Shown here piece by piece: positions 20,280 through 31,206 of a stretch of DNA of 56,514 nt. Each line of letters opens with the position of its first letter. Position 1 is the first letter of the stretch. A model generated the notes under the pieces. That model saw only the letters and a list, made by a program, of their open reading frames with translations. It did not search any database and was not told where the DNA came from. The stretch spans positions 1 to 56,514 of the forward strand of contig NZ_JAOAUU010000069.1 in NCBI RefSeq assembly GCF_030157465.1, in the 5' to 3' direction. The position numbers were made by a program, and so were the translations under genes. This stretch comes from Zoogloea sp. (lineage in GTDB: Bacteria; Pseudomonadota; Gammaproteobacteria; Burkholderiales; Rhodocyclaceae).

Positions 20280-20295
20280 TTCAACCCTGACCCGC

Positions 20296-20324
20296 CGGCC
20301 GGGGGCATCCACAGCTCCCGGCCG
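20296..20324. terminator. GC-rich hairpin between convergent genes
   Basis: CGGCCGGG pairs perfectly with CCCGGCCG across a 13-nt loop. It lies between the tail-to-tail RIO kinase and LapA-like genes and could stop transcription from either side, but no T run follows. Confidence 0.45.
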
Positions 20325-20337
20325 CTGCAACGGGCAT

Positions 20338-20829
20338 TCAGTTGCCCGGTGCGCGCAGGCCGGCTTTGTCCAGACGATCTTCCAGCTCGCCCACACACGC
20401 GGCGAGACTGTTGGCAGACTGCTCGATCACGACCCGAAGATCCCGGTCGAGCTGCCCGACCCGTTCCAGCACCGCATCCTGCGACTCGCCCTTGTGGCCG
20501 CCCCGCCGTGCAAACTCCGCCTCCAGAAAGCTGCGCAGCTCGGTAAAGCGCGATGCCTCCGCCTGGTCCGCCAGCTCCCGGCTGGCCTTGATCTCGCGGG
20601 CCTGACGACGCGTTTCAAGCAGAACAGAAGTCTGCAGATACACCACGAACACCAGAAACAGCGCGGTAATCAAAACCAGCAAACCCACCAGCACCAGCCC
20701 CAGAGGCATCTTGACGATGGCGATGCCAATCGACAGATCAGCCGGCGCCACGACGGCTTCCCAGTTCAGCGTGACAAAGGCGGCCGTTGCGGCCAGAACC
20801 AGAAACAGTAAAAGCGTGCCAGCTTTCAT
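20338..20829 (-). CDS. LapA-domain (DUF1049-like) membrane protein
   Basis: A 163-aa protein with two N-terminal hydrophobic segments (residues about 3-22, and about 41-67 LGLVLVGLLVLITALFLVFVVYLQ) separated by a short polar stretch with TLNWEAVVAPADL, the layout of lipopolysaccharide-assembly protein A domains. A long charged helical tail follows (about residues 68-155) that is likely a cytoplasmic coiled coil. The role here is unknown; E. coli LapA works in LPS regulation. Confidence 0.75.
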   Translation of the reverse strand: MKAGTLLLFLVLAATAAFVTLNWEAVVAPADLSIGIAIVKMPLGLVLVGLLVLITALFLVFVVYLQTSVLLETRRQAREIKASRELADQAEASRFTELRSFLEAEFARRGGHKGESQDAVLERVGQLDRDLRVVIEQSANSLAACVGELEDRLDKAGLRAPGN

Positions 20830-20895
20830 GTCGGACTTCCTCGGAAAACTACGGTTGATCTACGGTTGATGAAAGCCTGGCCGTCAAGCCGGGCT

Positions 20896-21171
20896 TCATG
20901 CCTGTGCGTCGTAAGTCGACAGCGACACCCCCGACGCAGCAAGGCATTCACGCAGATGCTTGATCTCCGTCTTCGCAAATTCGTTGCCGTGGTGCGGGTG
21001 ATGCACAAAGAACTCGTGCTTGTTGAGCAGGACACGAAAACGGGCGCCATGGCTGGCTTCGACCGTGGCGCCCAGATGGGTCAGCAGGGATTCCACCTCG
21101 CGCCACTGGATGTTGCTGCTGACAGGGTCGCGAAAAATCGCTTCGAGAACATTCCGGTGCTTGTGGCTCAT
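20896..21171 (-). CDS. HicA-family mRNA interferase-like toxin (no HicB nearby)
   Basis: A 91-aa basic protein. The ATG at 21171 is preceded by GGGAGGATC. The pattern NIQWREVESLLTHLGATVEASHGARFRVLLNKHEFFVHHPH matches HicA-like double-stranded RNA-binding folds, with the histidine expected in the HHPHHGNEF region. HicA toxins cut mRNA and are normally held by a HicB antitoxin encoded next to them. No hicB-like frame flanks this gene, so it may be an orphan or serve another role. It diverges from the YdhR gene. Confidence 0.8.
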   Translation of the reverse strand: MSHKHRNVLEAIFRDPVSSNIQWREVESLLTHLGATVEASHGARFRVLLNKHEFFVHHPHHGNEFAKTEIKHLRECLAASGVSLSTYDAQA

Positions 21172-21359
21172 GGCTTGATCCTCCCGTTGATTGTCCCCGA
21201 CATTCTTGCACCATGACGGCAGCACAGGTATTGCCGCAACCAAAATTGAGCAAACTGTTGACCTGAAGCCAATCCAGTTCCGGCCCGTTCAGACTTTGCC
21301 CGCCCGCCCCCATCCGGGGTAGCCTTGGCGCCGACATTCACGCAACCGAGGACGCATCC

Positions 21360-21662
21360 ATGCCCGTACTCCTTCAAGTCGATTTTCCGTTTTCCGGCCC
21401 CTGGGGCGACGACATGACCCATACGCTCAAGGGCCTTGCCGAGTCCATCGCACAAGAGCCCGGCCTGATCTGGAAGATCTGGACCGAAAACGCCGCCACC
21501 CATGAGGCGGGCGGCATCTACCTGTTCACAGACCGCGCCAGCGCCGAGGCTTATCTGGCGATGCACACCGCACGGCTCAAGGGTTTCGGAGTGCCGCAGG
21601 TCAATGGCAAGCTGTTCGACGTGAATGCCGATCTATCGGCAATCGACCGGGCGCCGCTGTAA
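21360..21662 (+). CDS. YdhR-family monooxygenase-like protein
   Basis: A 100-aa ferredoxin-like alpha/beta barrel protein of the YdhR type. It begins [19 protein letters not shown] and has the conserved [26 protein letters not shown] core and [15 protein letters not shown]. Members dimerise and are suspected monooxygenases of aromatic compounds, without firm substrates. The length matches the family. Confidence 0.88.
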   Translation: MPVLLQVDFPFSGPWGDDMTHTLKGLAESIAQEPGLIWKIWTENAATHEAGGIYLFTDRASAEAYLAMHTARLKGFGVPQVNGKLFDVNADLSAIDRAPL

Positions 21663-21790
21663 AGTTTTTTCTACCCGGCCTGGCGGGCGGGGCCGATCAA
21701 GGCCCATTCCGCCCGCCTCCCGGAAATATTCATAGGCCAGCCTCCCTCCGGTCGCTATCATGCTCGGTTCTCCGCAGCATTTCCCCGCTC

Positions 21791-23446
<1,656 letters not shown>

Positions 23447-23454
23447 GCGCAGCG

Positions 23455-23473
23455 CCCCCGGCTTGGCCGGGGG
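23455..23473. terminator. Hairpin between convergent genes
   Basis: CCCCCGGC-TTG-GCCGGGGG is a perfect 8-bp stem just after the ABC-F stop and before the 3' end of the response regulator gene. It has no T run, so termination is only probable. Confidence 0.5.
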
Positions 23474-23487
23474 CCGCTAAGGCCCCG

Positions 23488-24117
23488 TCACCCCAGGCGG
23501 TGCTCGACGACGTAGCGGGTCAATTCGGCATTCGATTGCAGGCCGAGCTTTTCGATGATGCGGGCCCGGTAAGTGCTCACCGTTTTGACACTCACGTGCA
23601 GAATTTCGCCGATGCGCGTCAGCGGGGTGCCCTTGCTGAGCATCAGCAAGACTTCGGTTTCGCGGCGGGACAGGGTTTCGTGGGCCAGCTTGCGACCGGA
23701 CGGCGCAACGCCCGCCAGCAGTTTTTCGGCCAGGGTCGGGCTGAGGTAGCGCGCCCCGCCCACCACCGTGCGAATCGCGGTAAGGATCTGGTTCGGCGGG
23801 CTGTCCTTGTTGAGGTAGCCGGACGCACCGGCCTCGAGGGACGGAATGGCGAATTCGTCCTCCGAGAACATGCTGAAGATCAGCACCGGCAGGTTCGGGC
23901 GCAGGCGCTTGATCTGCTTGAGCACCTCCAGCCCGTTGAGATCCGGCAACGCAATATCCAGCAGCACGAGGCTCCAGTCGCCGTCCTCGACCAGCGCCAC
24001 CGCCTCGAGCCCGCTCGCCGCTTCGGCCGTTATTTCCAGGTCGTCGGTGTCGGCAAGAAACTGCCGCAGCCCCCCACGCACCACCGCGTGGTCATCGACT
24101 ATCAGTACGGTCGCCAT
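23488..24117 (-). CDS. NarL/LuxR-type response regulator
   Basis: A 209-aa regulator. The receiver domain (residues about 1-118) has the acid pocket VDDH, the phosphoacceptor Asp in LVLLDIALPDLNG and the Lys in GYLNKDSPP. The DNA-binding helix-turn-helix is at about 145-205 (LSRRETEVLLMLSKGTPLTRIGEILHVSVKTVSTYRARIIEKLG). I chose the ATG at 24117 (MATVLIVDDH). It overlaps the end of the sensor kinase gene by 26 bp, so kinase and regulator are almost surely a cognate pair. Confidence 0.95.
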   Translation of the reverse strand: MATVLIVDDHAVVRGGLRQFLADTDDLEITAEAASGLEAVALVEDGDWSLVLLDIALPDLNGLEVLKQIKRLRPNLPVLIFSMFSEDEFAIPSLEAGASGYLNKDSPPNQILTAIRTVVGGARYLSPTLAEKLLAGVAPSGRKLAHETLSRRETEVLLMLSKGTPLTRIGEILHVSVKTVSTYRARIIEKLGLQSNAELTRYVVEHRLG

Positions 24118-27100
24118 CACCTGTTCTCCAGCCTTGTGCCCAGTCTTCAAGCGGAATGTGCAGGGTCAGGCACGTGCCCTCGCCCGGCTGGCTGCATATC
24201 GACAGCCAGCCGCCCAGATACTGGGCCCTTTCCTGCATTCCGATCAAACCAAAGGAATCGTGTTTGTAGCGTTCGCTCTCGGCCAGACCAATTCCGTTGT
24301 CCCGGATTTTTACGTCCAGCATGCCCTTGACGATTTCCATGCTGATCGAGGCCTTGCTGGCCCGGGCGTGCCGGGCGATGTTGGTCAGCGCCTCCTGGAC
24401 AATCCGGAACACCGCGGTGTCGCGGACCACCGAAAGCTTGAGGTGCTCCGGCATGCTGACTTCCGTCGCGATGCCGGTCATGCGTGAAAAATCAGCGGCG
24501 TACCAGTTTACCGTCGCCACCAGTCCAAGCGTGTCGAGCAGGGCCGGTCGCAGGTTGGCCGAAATGCGCTTCACGGTTTTCAGGGCGGAATCGACCTGTT
24601 CCAGCAATCGCTCGAAGCGTGCCTGCGTGTTTGGCGGCAATTCAAGCCCGCTCACCGTGGTGGCAAGGCCGAGCTTGAGCATGGTCAGTGTTCCGCCGAG
24701 TTCATCATGCACTTCGCGCGCGATGGTCGCGTTCTGTTCTTCGCGCACGGTTTCCAGGTGGGCGCCCAGCCGCTTGAGGCGCGCCGCACTCTCGGCCTGC
24801 TCTTCAGCCGAACGTTTGCGCTCGGAGATGTCCTTGTGCATGGCAACGACACGCAATGGCCCGCTCCCCGGAAAGCAGCTCAGGCTCAGGAGAAACCAGC
24901 GCCGCTGGGTTGGAGAGGAACATTCGTATTCAATCGAGATCTCCTCCCGGCTCCCGGCGCAGGCCGCACGAATCGCCGCCGCCACCTCGCCGGCAACCTG
25001 GCATTCGGCCTGCGCGGCCACATCGCAGACCGCCAGATAATTTGCCCCCTCGCTCACCCGCTCCGGAACTCCGCCATTGGCGAGGGCGAAGTCACGCCAG
25101 GCCTTGTTGACCGCAATGATCGTTCCGCCGGCATCGAGCACGCACAGCGGCACGTTGAGCGCATCGATCGTCGCCCGGGTGAAACGCTCGGACTCCAGCA
25201 ACGCACGGGCGCGCGCCTCAGCCTCGGAAGTCCGTTCGGCAACCTTCTCTTCGAGCGTGTCGTTCATGCGCAAGAGCGCGGCCTCGGCCTCCTTGCGGGC
25301 GCTGATGTCGGTCAGGCTGCCCACCAGGCGCACCACCCGCCCGGCGGCGTCCCGGATGATGCGGGCGCTGTCCGAAACGTGCACCCACTTTCCGTCATGG
25401 CGCCGCACCCGGTATTCCACGTGAATACGATCGCTGCGCGCCTTGAGACAGCGGACGACTTCCGGCCGGATCAGGCGCAGATCATCCGGATTGACCCGCG
25501 CGCGCCACCCGTGCCGGCCAAATTGCGCGTCCGGCCCGCCCTCCCCGAACACCTGCCTGAGCCCCGTCGAGCAATACACCGAATCGGCCTGCCGGTCCCA
25601 GTCGTAGACCACCCCCGCAACCGCCTCCATGGCCAGCCGGAAACGCGACTCGCTGGCCGCCAGGGCGGCATCGGCACGCTTCTTCTCGGTAATATCCTGG
25701 GTGCAGCCAAGACCCCCAAGCAGCGTGCCCTCGGCATCGAACTCCAGCTCGACCCGCTCCCTCACCCATCGAATCTCGCCATCGGCAACGACGCGATGCT
25801 CGATGTCGTAGGGCTCGCCACGCAGGGCGGCCTGCCAGGCTTGATCGACGAAGGCCCGGTCATCGGGATGAATCGTCGCCAAAAAGATTTCGTAAGTCAG
25901 CGGCACCCCTTTGGGAACGCCGAAGATGCGATGGCTTTCGTCCGACCAGTGCAGTTCGTTGCGCCTGACATCCAGCCGCCAGCTGCCTGTACGGGCAACG
26001 GCCTGGGCGCTCTGGAGTTCGGCCTCGCTGTCACGCAGCGACTGCTCAACCCGCTTGAGACGCCCGATGTCGAGGTTGATGCCGGCCCAGTGGGTGATCT
26101 CGCCGCGCTCGTTGCGCACCGGCACCCCTCGGGCCAGCACATCGTGCCAAAGTCCGTCGGCGCCGCGAAAGCGGTGTTCCACATCCCATACCGCGCCGTT
26201 CAGGACGCACTCCATCCAGGCCTTGAGGGTGCGCTCGGCATCGTCCGGATGCAGCAGGCTGGACCAGCCGAAATCCGAACACTTTTGCTGGCTCATCCCC
26301 ACCAGCTTGAGGAATGACTCACTGGCGTAAATGTTCCGGCCATCCGCGGCGCACACCCACACACCGTAATCGATCGACTCGCCAATGGCGCGATACAGGC
26401 GTTCGCTGTCGCGCAGGGCCGCCTCCATCCGCTTCCTCTCGGTCACATCCATGAGGAAGCCATGCCACAGGATGCTGCCGTCCGGCTCGCGTTGCGGCAT
26501 CGAATGGCCTTCGACCCACAGCGTCCCCTTGCGCGGATGCAGCACCCGATACTCCGCGCGCCAGGCGGTCATGCTCCTGGCCGACGCAGAAATCGTTTCC
26601 TGAACATAGCCGATGTCGCCGGAATGAATCCGTTCGAGCAAAGGCGTCGCGTCCTCGCACACGTCTTCCGGCCGCAGTCCGTAAAGCGCGTCCAGCGCCG
26701 CGGTGGCGTAGGGCATGGCCACGCTGCCGTCCGGCCGCAACTTGAACGAGCAGATCACGCCAGGCACCGTTGCGGCGATCTTGGTCAGCTGCCCCTGCAG
26801 GTCGAGGTTCTCGCGCGTCACCGCCTCGGCCTTCTTCCTGACGCTGATGTCCTGGATCACCGCAATCGTACTCAGCGGCCGGCCCTGCTCGTCGCGCAGC
26901 GCCTTCACCTGCACATTCACCCAGACGATTTCGCCGTTCTTGCGCAGGTAACGCTTGTCGCTGATGTAAACATCCAGCTTGCCTGCCACGAGATCGAGAA
27001 GGCCGCTCCAGCACGCCTGCCGGTCATCCGGGTGGGTGATCTCGATAATCGACTTCCCGAGCAGCTCGTCCGCGTCGTAGCCGGTGATCTCGCACAGCTT

Positions 27101-27370
27101 GCGGTTGACGTGCAGGAGACACCCGGTAAGTGGATCGGTTTGTGCGCTGCCCACCATCGACAGCTCGAACAGATTGCGGAATTCGGCTTCGCTGCGATGG
27201 AGAGCCCCTTCCGTCGCATTACGCTCGCCCTCTGCCTGACGCAAACCGGCGTTCTCGATCTCCAGCTCGGCCTGGCGCGCGCGCAGCGCATCCAGCACAC
27301 CGCCGGCCTCCCCGACGCCCGCCTCGAGAGCGTTTTTGTCAGGCTTGTCTTCCTTGGTCATTCTGCGCAT
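24092..27370 (-). CDS. Soluble multi-PAS sensor histidine kinase (NarX-type HisKA_3)
   Basis: A ~1092-aa kinase with no membrane segment. Six PAS repeats follow each other, beginning near residues 60, 200, 320, 450, 580 and 740, several ending in PAC-type tails (VIQDISVRKKAE, FLMDVTERKRME, CTQDITEKKRAD, SLTDISARKEAE). A coiled coil precedes the last PAS. The kinase core has the HisKA_3 phosphoacceptor histidine in IAREVHDELGGTLTMLKLG and an ATPase domain with QEALTNIARHA and IRDNGIGL. The signal is unknown; haem, flavin or redox cofactors are possible in PAS folds. Start uncertain: ATG at 27370 or 27361. Confidence 0.93.
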   Translation of the reverse strand: MRRMTKEDKPDKNALEAGVGEAGGVLDALRARQAELEIENAGLRQAEGERNATEGALHRSEAEFRNLFELSMVGSAQTDPLTGCLLHVNRKLCEITGYDADELLGKSIIEITHPDDRQACWSGLLDLVAGKLDVYISDKRYLRKNGEIVWVNVQVKALRDEQGRPLSTIAVIQDISVRKKAEAVTRENLDLQGQLTKIAATVPGVICSFKLRPDGSVAMPYATAALDALYGLRPEDVCEDATPLLERIHSGDIGYVQETISASARSMTAWRAEYRVLHPRKGTLWVEGHSMPQREPDGSILWHGFLMDVTERKRMEAALRDSERLYRAIGESIDYGVWVCAADGRNIYASESFLKLVGMSQQKCSDFGWSSLLHPDDAERTLKAWMECVLNGAVWDVEHRFRGADGLWHDVLARGVPVRNERGEITHWAGINLDIGRLKRVEQSLRDSEAELQSAQAVARTGSWRLDVRRNELHWSDESHRIFGVPKGVPLTYEIFLATIHPDDRAFVDQAWQAALRGEPYDIEHRVVADGEIRWVRERVELEFDAEGTLLGGLGCTQDITEKKRADAALAASESRFRLAMEAVAGVVYDWDRQADSVYCSTGLRQVFGEGGPDAQFGRHGWRARVNPDDLRLIRPEVVRCLKARSDRIHVEYRVRRHDGKWVHVSDSARIIRDAAGRVVRLVGSLTDISARKEAEAALLRMNDTLEEKVAERTSEAEARARALLESERFTRATIDALNVPLCVLDAGGTIIAVNKAWRDFALANGGVPERVSEGANYLAVCDVAAQAECQVAGEVAAAIRAACAGSREEISIEYECSSPTQRRWFLLSLSCFPGSGPLRVVAMHKDISERKRSAEEQAESAARLKRLGAHLETVREEQNATIAREVHDELGGTLTMLKLGLATTVSGLELPPNTQARFERLLEQVDSALKTVKRISANLRPALLDTLGLVATVNWYAADFSRMTGIATEVSMPEHLKLSVVRDTAVFRIVQEALTNIARHARASKASISMEIVKGMLDVKIRDNGIGLAESERYKHDSFGLIGMQERAQYLGGWLSICSQPGEGTCLTLHIPLEDWAQGWRTGDGDRTDSR

Positions 27371-27449
27371 CCGTCGTTCGCCCAATCGTAATTATCTCGC
27401 TGATTCGACTCCGATCGGTGGAACGCGCGGCCCGCGTGATGCAGCGCGC

Positions 27450-28829
27450 TCAGCTCGAGCAGGCCTCATGGCATAGCACCACCTTGTTGCGCCCTTCGTG
27501 CTTGGCCGCATAGCAGGCAGCGTCGGCGGCCTTCAAAACGGCGGCCGTGTCGGGCACGGTGTCGTTGATGACGGCCATGCCAAAGCTTGCGCTCACCTTG
27601 AAACACCGGCTTTCCCAGTTAAAGCACAATGCCGCGATCGCCTCGCAGAGCCCCTCGACAAGACGCCGTGCATCGTCGGCGCTGCAGGCTCGCAAAATGA
27701 TGGCGAACTCGTCGCCCCCGACGCGGCAGACCAGATCCTGGGCGCGCACCCCTTGCAGGATCAATTCAGAAACCTCGCACAGCAGGGCATCCCCTGCCGC
27801 ATGGCCCCCCACGTCATTGACGGTCTTGAAGTAGTCGAGATCGATGAAGCACAGCACGCCTTGATCCGACATGCGCCGCGCGTTCGACACCGCGTCGTCC
27901 AGCGCCCTGTCGAACGCGCGCCGGTTGGGCAGCCCGGTCAGGTGATCGTGCAGGGCCTCGTGGGCAAACCGGTCGGTCGCCTCTTCCATTCTGGCCTGCA
28001 TCGTCCGGCGCACCTCGTCGATGCCCCCGGCCAGCGTATTGAAGCCTTCCTGCAAGCTTCGCAATTCGCGGCTCGCGGCATCGACGGGCACCCGCGCCTC
28101 TTCCTGGCCGGCGCGGATGCGTCGCGCCGCTTCGGCCAGCCGCGCCACCGGGTCTCCCACCGCATGGGCCAGACGCAATGCGGCATACGCACCGCCAAGC
28201 AAGGTGGCAAAGGCGAAAAACAGATTGACCAGCACGAATTTATCGCCGTAAAGCGTCGTGGCGCCCGGATCGATTTCCAGATAAACCCAGCCAATGGCCG
28301 GCAAGGCCGCATACGTGCCGGGTGGCTCGTCGTGGCGGTCCAGCCTGGCAAGAAGAATCTGTCCGGGCTCCACGGGCGCGGCAAAGGCCAATCGCCCGGC
28401 CTGCTCGTGCAGGAACCCGGCGCTGCGAACGCTGGCAATGCGGCCCGGTGCCGGAAGATCCGGGTGCCCCCTGACCACCAGGGGTTCGCCCGATCGCTCG
28501 TAAATGGCTACGGCCGCCACGCCATCCAGCGCACGCACGGCTTCAACCATGTGCTCGAGCTGCCGCGGGCTTTTGAAATAAACGCCGGATTCGGCCGCCG
28601 ACGCCAGCAGGCGGACGGAGGCCAGGCCACGCTCCAGGTCGCCCTGCTCATGCGGGCGGGAACGCGCCATTTCGTGAAGCATGAGCAGCGCCGCCAGCAA
28701 AAAAGGCAGCGGCGCAAGCGCCATCAGCAGAAGGTGCTGGGTCAGCGAGCGCCCCTCTATCCATCGGGTGCAGACCGCAAGGAAAGTGCCGGGCCATTTG
28801 TCATCATGAACAAACTTGAGCAATTCCAT
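27450..28829 (-). CDS. Membrane diguanylate cyclase (HAMP-GGDEF)
   Basis: A ~459-aa protein that makes cyclic di-GMP. Two membrane helices (about residues 31-53 and 205-228, FVLVNLFFAFATLLGGAYAALRL) flank a periplasmic sensor part of about 150 residues. A HAMP-like linker (AVGDPVARLAEAARRIRAGQEE) follows, then the GGDEF domain with the intact active site RVGGDEFAII. An inhibitory I-site RAQD lies five residues before GGDEF, so product feedback is expected. The frame is open 48 codons upstream; I chose the ATG at 28829, preceded by GGAGG at a rather long 11-nt spacing. Confidence 0.92.
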   Translation of the reverse strand: MELLKFVHDDKWPGTFLAVCTRWIEGRSLTQHLLLMALAPLPFLLAALLMLHEMARSRPHEQGDLERGLASVRLLASAAESGVYFKSPRQLEHMVEAVRALDGVAAVAIYERSGEPLVVRGHPDLPAPGRIASVRSAGFLHEQAGRLAFAAPVEPGQILLARLDRHDEPPGTYAALPAIGWVYLEIDPGATTLYGDKFVLVNLFFAFATLLGGAYAALRLAHAVGDPVARLAEAARRIRAGQEEARVPVDAASRELRSLQEGFNTLAGGIDEVRRTMQARMEEATDRFAHEALHDHLTGLPNRRAFDRALDDAVSNARRMSDQGVLCFIDLDYFKTVNDVGGHAAGDALLCEVSELILQGVRAQDLVCRVGGDEFAIILRACSADDARRLVEGLCEAIAALCFNWESRCFKVSASFGMAVINDTVPDTAAVLKAADAACYAAKHEGRNKVVLCHEACSS

Positions 28830-29034
28830 CGCCTTCACGGCCTCCTGCAGCACTTCCGAAGCGCTCTGGGGAACTCCCGGCACGCGAGCGCGCACCTGGA
28901 GTGAGCCCGGCCCCGGGTTCGTCGATCGAGTAGAACCCTTGTTTGAAAGTAGCGCGACAACACGGGGCCTCACGCCCCTCGCATCACACGCCCCGGCCGT
29001 GCGCCGAGCCGTGTGACGCGACGATCTGGCGGTG

Positions 29035-29544
29035 TTACGCAGCCGCTCTGGTGTCGGAAGCCTGAGCCCGCCCTTTAGCCACGAGCGTGGTGCCGGAAAT
29101 CTGGCGAGAGGTGTCGATCACGTTCTCGCACGCCTTTTTCGCTGCATTCAATGCCGAATTCAGCACTTCCGAATACTTTGAAGGGTCTGCCGGCAGCACG
29201 TTGACCAGTTGCTCGAATTGCGCAGCCAGTTGCCGGGCAAACACTTCGGCATTGGCCGAACCTAGCGTAAAGACTTCGACCTGGGACTTGACCCAGACAT
29301 CGCTGATATCCCGAAAGTAAGCGCTGGCAAGCTCAAGCTGCTTGGCTTGTGCAGCAAACTGCTCCTGATAATTCGAGCCGCCTTGATGCGTCACGGCCCC
29401 TTCAAAAAAAGAACGGGCAAAATCAGTGTTCAGCGAAAAAACCTGTTCGCTCGCCTTCAGCGCCACTTCGTAAATGGACTTGAAGGCATTTCCGTGGCCG
29501 GCAGCAGCTTCGGAAAATTTTTGCAGGGTATCGGTGAGGTTCAT
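29035..29544 (-). CDS. Phasin family protein
   Basis: A ~169-aa amphipathic helical protein of the PhaP type that coats polyhydroxyalkanoate granules. It begins MNLTDTLQKFSEAAAGHGNAFKSIYEVALKASEQVFSLN and contains EQFAAQAKQLELASAYFRDISDVWVKSQVEVF, typical phasin repeats of Ala, Gln and Phe. I prefer the ATG at 29544 (GGAAAAG eight bases upstream) over an ATG six codons earlier. No other PHA genes are visible. An IS30-family element lies about 340 bp upstream and may have altered its promoter. Confidence 0.88.
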   Translation of the reverse strand: MNLTDTLQKFSEAAAGHGNAFKSIYEVALKASEQVFSLNTDFARSFFEGAVTHQGGSNYQEQFAAQAKQLELASAYFRDISDVWVKSQVEVFTLGSANAEVFARQLAAQFEQLVNVLPADPSKYSEVLNSALNAAKKACENVIDTSRQISGTTLVAKGRAQASDTRAAA

Positions 29545-29881
29545 ATTGCGGTTCTTTTCCATAAAAATGAAATAAATGCAGTTGTTTAAAGCAGGCCCAG
29601 AGCGCGTGCACTGGTCCGCATGAAACTCACTGCGTAACGGTTGCTATAAGGGCCGAACGCACACAATGCCGTCAAATTGGTGCCTCCTTTTTTCTGTTTT
29701 CGATGCTGGATCGGAAACAGGAAAAAATAACGGTTCAACACGCGTATATCAGACTCGTCGGGTAATTCATCGCCCATCATGGATGCGATGAAACCCATCT
29801 TCGGCACGCTGGCCACCGGATTGCCATGTGTGTGCAAGGCTGTCTCCTCCACCGTTCACATTTTTTGATCGGCGCGCTCTA
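29545..29881. other. Upstream region of the phasin gene, up to the IS30 end
   Basis: A minus-strand frame at 29586-29852 (88 aa, beginning MEETALHTHGNPVASVPKMGFIASMMGDELPDES) is open but has no family I recognise, and its later part (TALCAFGPYSNRYAVSFMRTSARALGLL) follows an internal GGAGG, so it may be two small pieces or chance. I see nothing else except a likely promoter region for phasin. Confidence 0.4.
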
Positions 29882-30926
29882 GACTGAAGTGCAACACCCC
29901 GATTTGGTAGGGTGTATGCATGGGAAATCACTACAGCCAGTTGTCGATGGACGAACGTAATCAGATTCATCGGTGCAGCAATGAGGGATTGAGTCTTCGG
30001 GCAATTGCCCGAAGACTCAATCGGCCGACCTCCGCAGTGTCGCGCGAAGTGGCGCGGAACACGGTGGGCAAGAGCTACGATGCCGCCCGTGCCGAGCGCG
30101 CGACGCTGGCGCGCAGGCGGCGCGGAACGATCAAGCTGAAGAGCGGTTCTGTGCTGCTCAACCGGGTTCGCGCGCTGATGGCCGAGGGCTGGTCGCCGGA
30201 GCAGGTTGCGGGCAGACTGCGCCGGATGAACCCTGACGATCCTGCCTTGCACGTCTCACACGAAACGATCTACTGCGCCATCTATGCCGTGCCACGGGGC
30301 GAGCTGCGCGCCGAACTCATCGCCCAGCTGCGCTTCGCCCACAAGGCACGCATGCCTCGCGCGCGAGGCCAGGACCGGCGCGGCACGCTGCCGAACATGA
30401 CCTCCATTCACCAGCGCCCGATTGAGGTGGCGGCCCGCCTCGTGCCAGGGCACTGGGAAGGCGATCACATCAAGGGGCCGGGCAACCGCAGTTCGGTGGG
30501 CACCCTGGTCGAGCGCAAGAGCCGCTACCTGATGCTGGTCAAGCTGCGTGACGGCTCGGCCGAGGCCACTCTGGAAGGCTTCACGCGCAAGTTCCGCCAT
30601 GTCCCGCTCGCCATGAAAAAGTCGCTGACTTACGATCAGGGCAGGGAGATGGCCCGCCACGAGATTCTCGCCAAGCGGGTCAAGATCGACGTCTATTTTG
30701 CCGACCCGCACAGCCCCTGGCAGCGGCCGACCAACGAGAATACCAACGGCTTGATCCGCGAGTATCTTCCCAAGGGCCTGGATTTGGCGCCGATCTCCCA
30801 AGGCTACCTCAACGCAATTGCCCGACAATTAAACAACCGCCCGCGCAAATGCCTCGACTTTGAAACACCGGCGGAGGTCTTTGCGAGGGAAATCATGAAC
30901 TTTCAACCCGGTGTTGCACTTCAGAC
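29882..30926 (+). mobile_element. IS30-family insertion sequence
   Basis: Near-terminal inverted repeats CTGAAGTGCAACACC (29884-29898) and its complement (30910-30924) bracket a single transposase gene; they extend imperfectly by two bases each side. About 1.05 kb is the normal size for IS30. The right inverted repeat lies inside the last codons of the transposase. I see no clear target-site duplication, so exact ends are uncertain by a few bases. Confidence 0.88.
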
Positions 30927-30930
30927 TTGA
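29920..30930 (+). CDS. IS30-family transposase
   Basis: A 336-aa DDE transposase, full length and uninterrupted, so probably active. The N-terminal helix-turn-helix (LSMDERNQIHRCSNEGLSLRAIARRLNRPTSAVSREVARN) binds the ends. The catalytic acids fall in GHWEGDHIKG, TYDQGREM and the ENTNGLIREYLPKG segment, the IS30 hallmark. It ends in the right inverted repeat. Confidence 0.95.
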   Translation: MGNHYSQLSMDERNQIHRCSNEGLSLRAIARRLNRPTSAVSREVARNTVGKSYDAARAERATLARRRRGTIKLKSGSVLLNRVRALMAEGWSPEQVAGRLRRMNPDDPALHVSHETIYCAIYAVPRGELRAELIAQLRFAHKARMPRARGQDRRGTLPNMTSIHQRPIEVAARLVPGHWEGDHIKGPGNRSSVGTLVERKSRYLMLVKLRDGSAEATLEGFTRKFRHVPLAMKKSLTYDQGREMARHEILAKRVKIDVYFADPHSPWQRPTNENTNGLIREYLPKGLDLAPISQGYLNAIARQLNNRPRKCLDFETPAEVFAREIMNFQPGVALQT

Positions 30931-31096
30931 AACCGCCATCCGAAACACCACGGAGTAAATGACACTCACGCTCCCGGCTTTCTGTGCGCCCTTGCTGGAG
31001 CCCGGTGATCTTATTTGTGGGACGAATAATCTCATTACGCAAATTAATAGTCTGTCGGCACCCTGCCCGATCTGCGTCGGAATTCGACAAGCCGTT

Positions 31097-31114
31097 TGTC
31101 AGAAATTTCTGACA
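31097..31114. promoter_or_regulatory. Perfect 18-bp palindrome before the HAD-nosD genes
   Basis: TGTCAGAAATTTCTGACA is fully self-complementary and lies 93 bp upstream of the HAD gene that leads into nosDFYL. The flanks add TT...CAA, so the extended site has a TTGTC/GACAA-like look. It is a good candidate operator for an unidentified dimeric regulator. Confidence 0.5.
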
Positions 31115-31206
31115 CAAGCCGGCACACACACTGGCGCCCCCCGGGCTGGCGCGCAGCAATCAAAAAAGCGATCCTTGCAGGCTACTTAGCAGTGCCTTTA
31201 TCCCCA

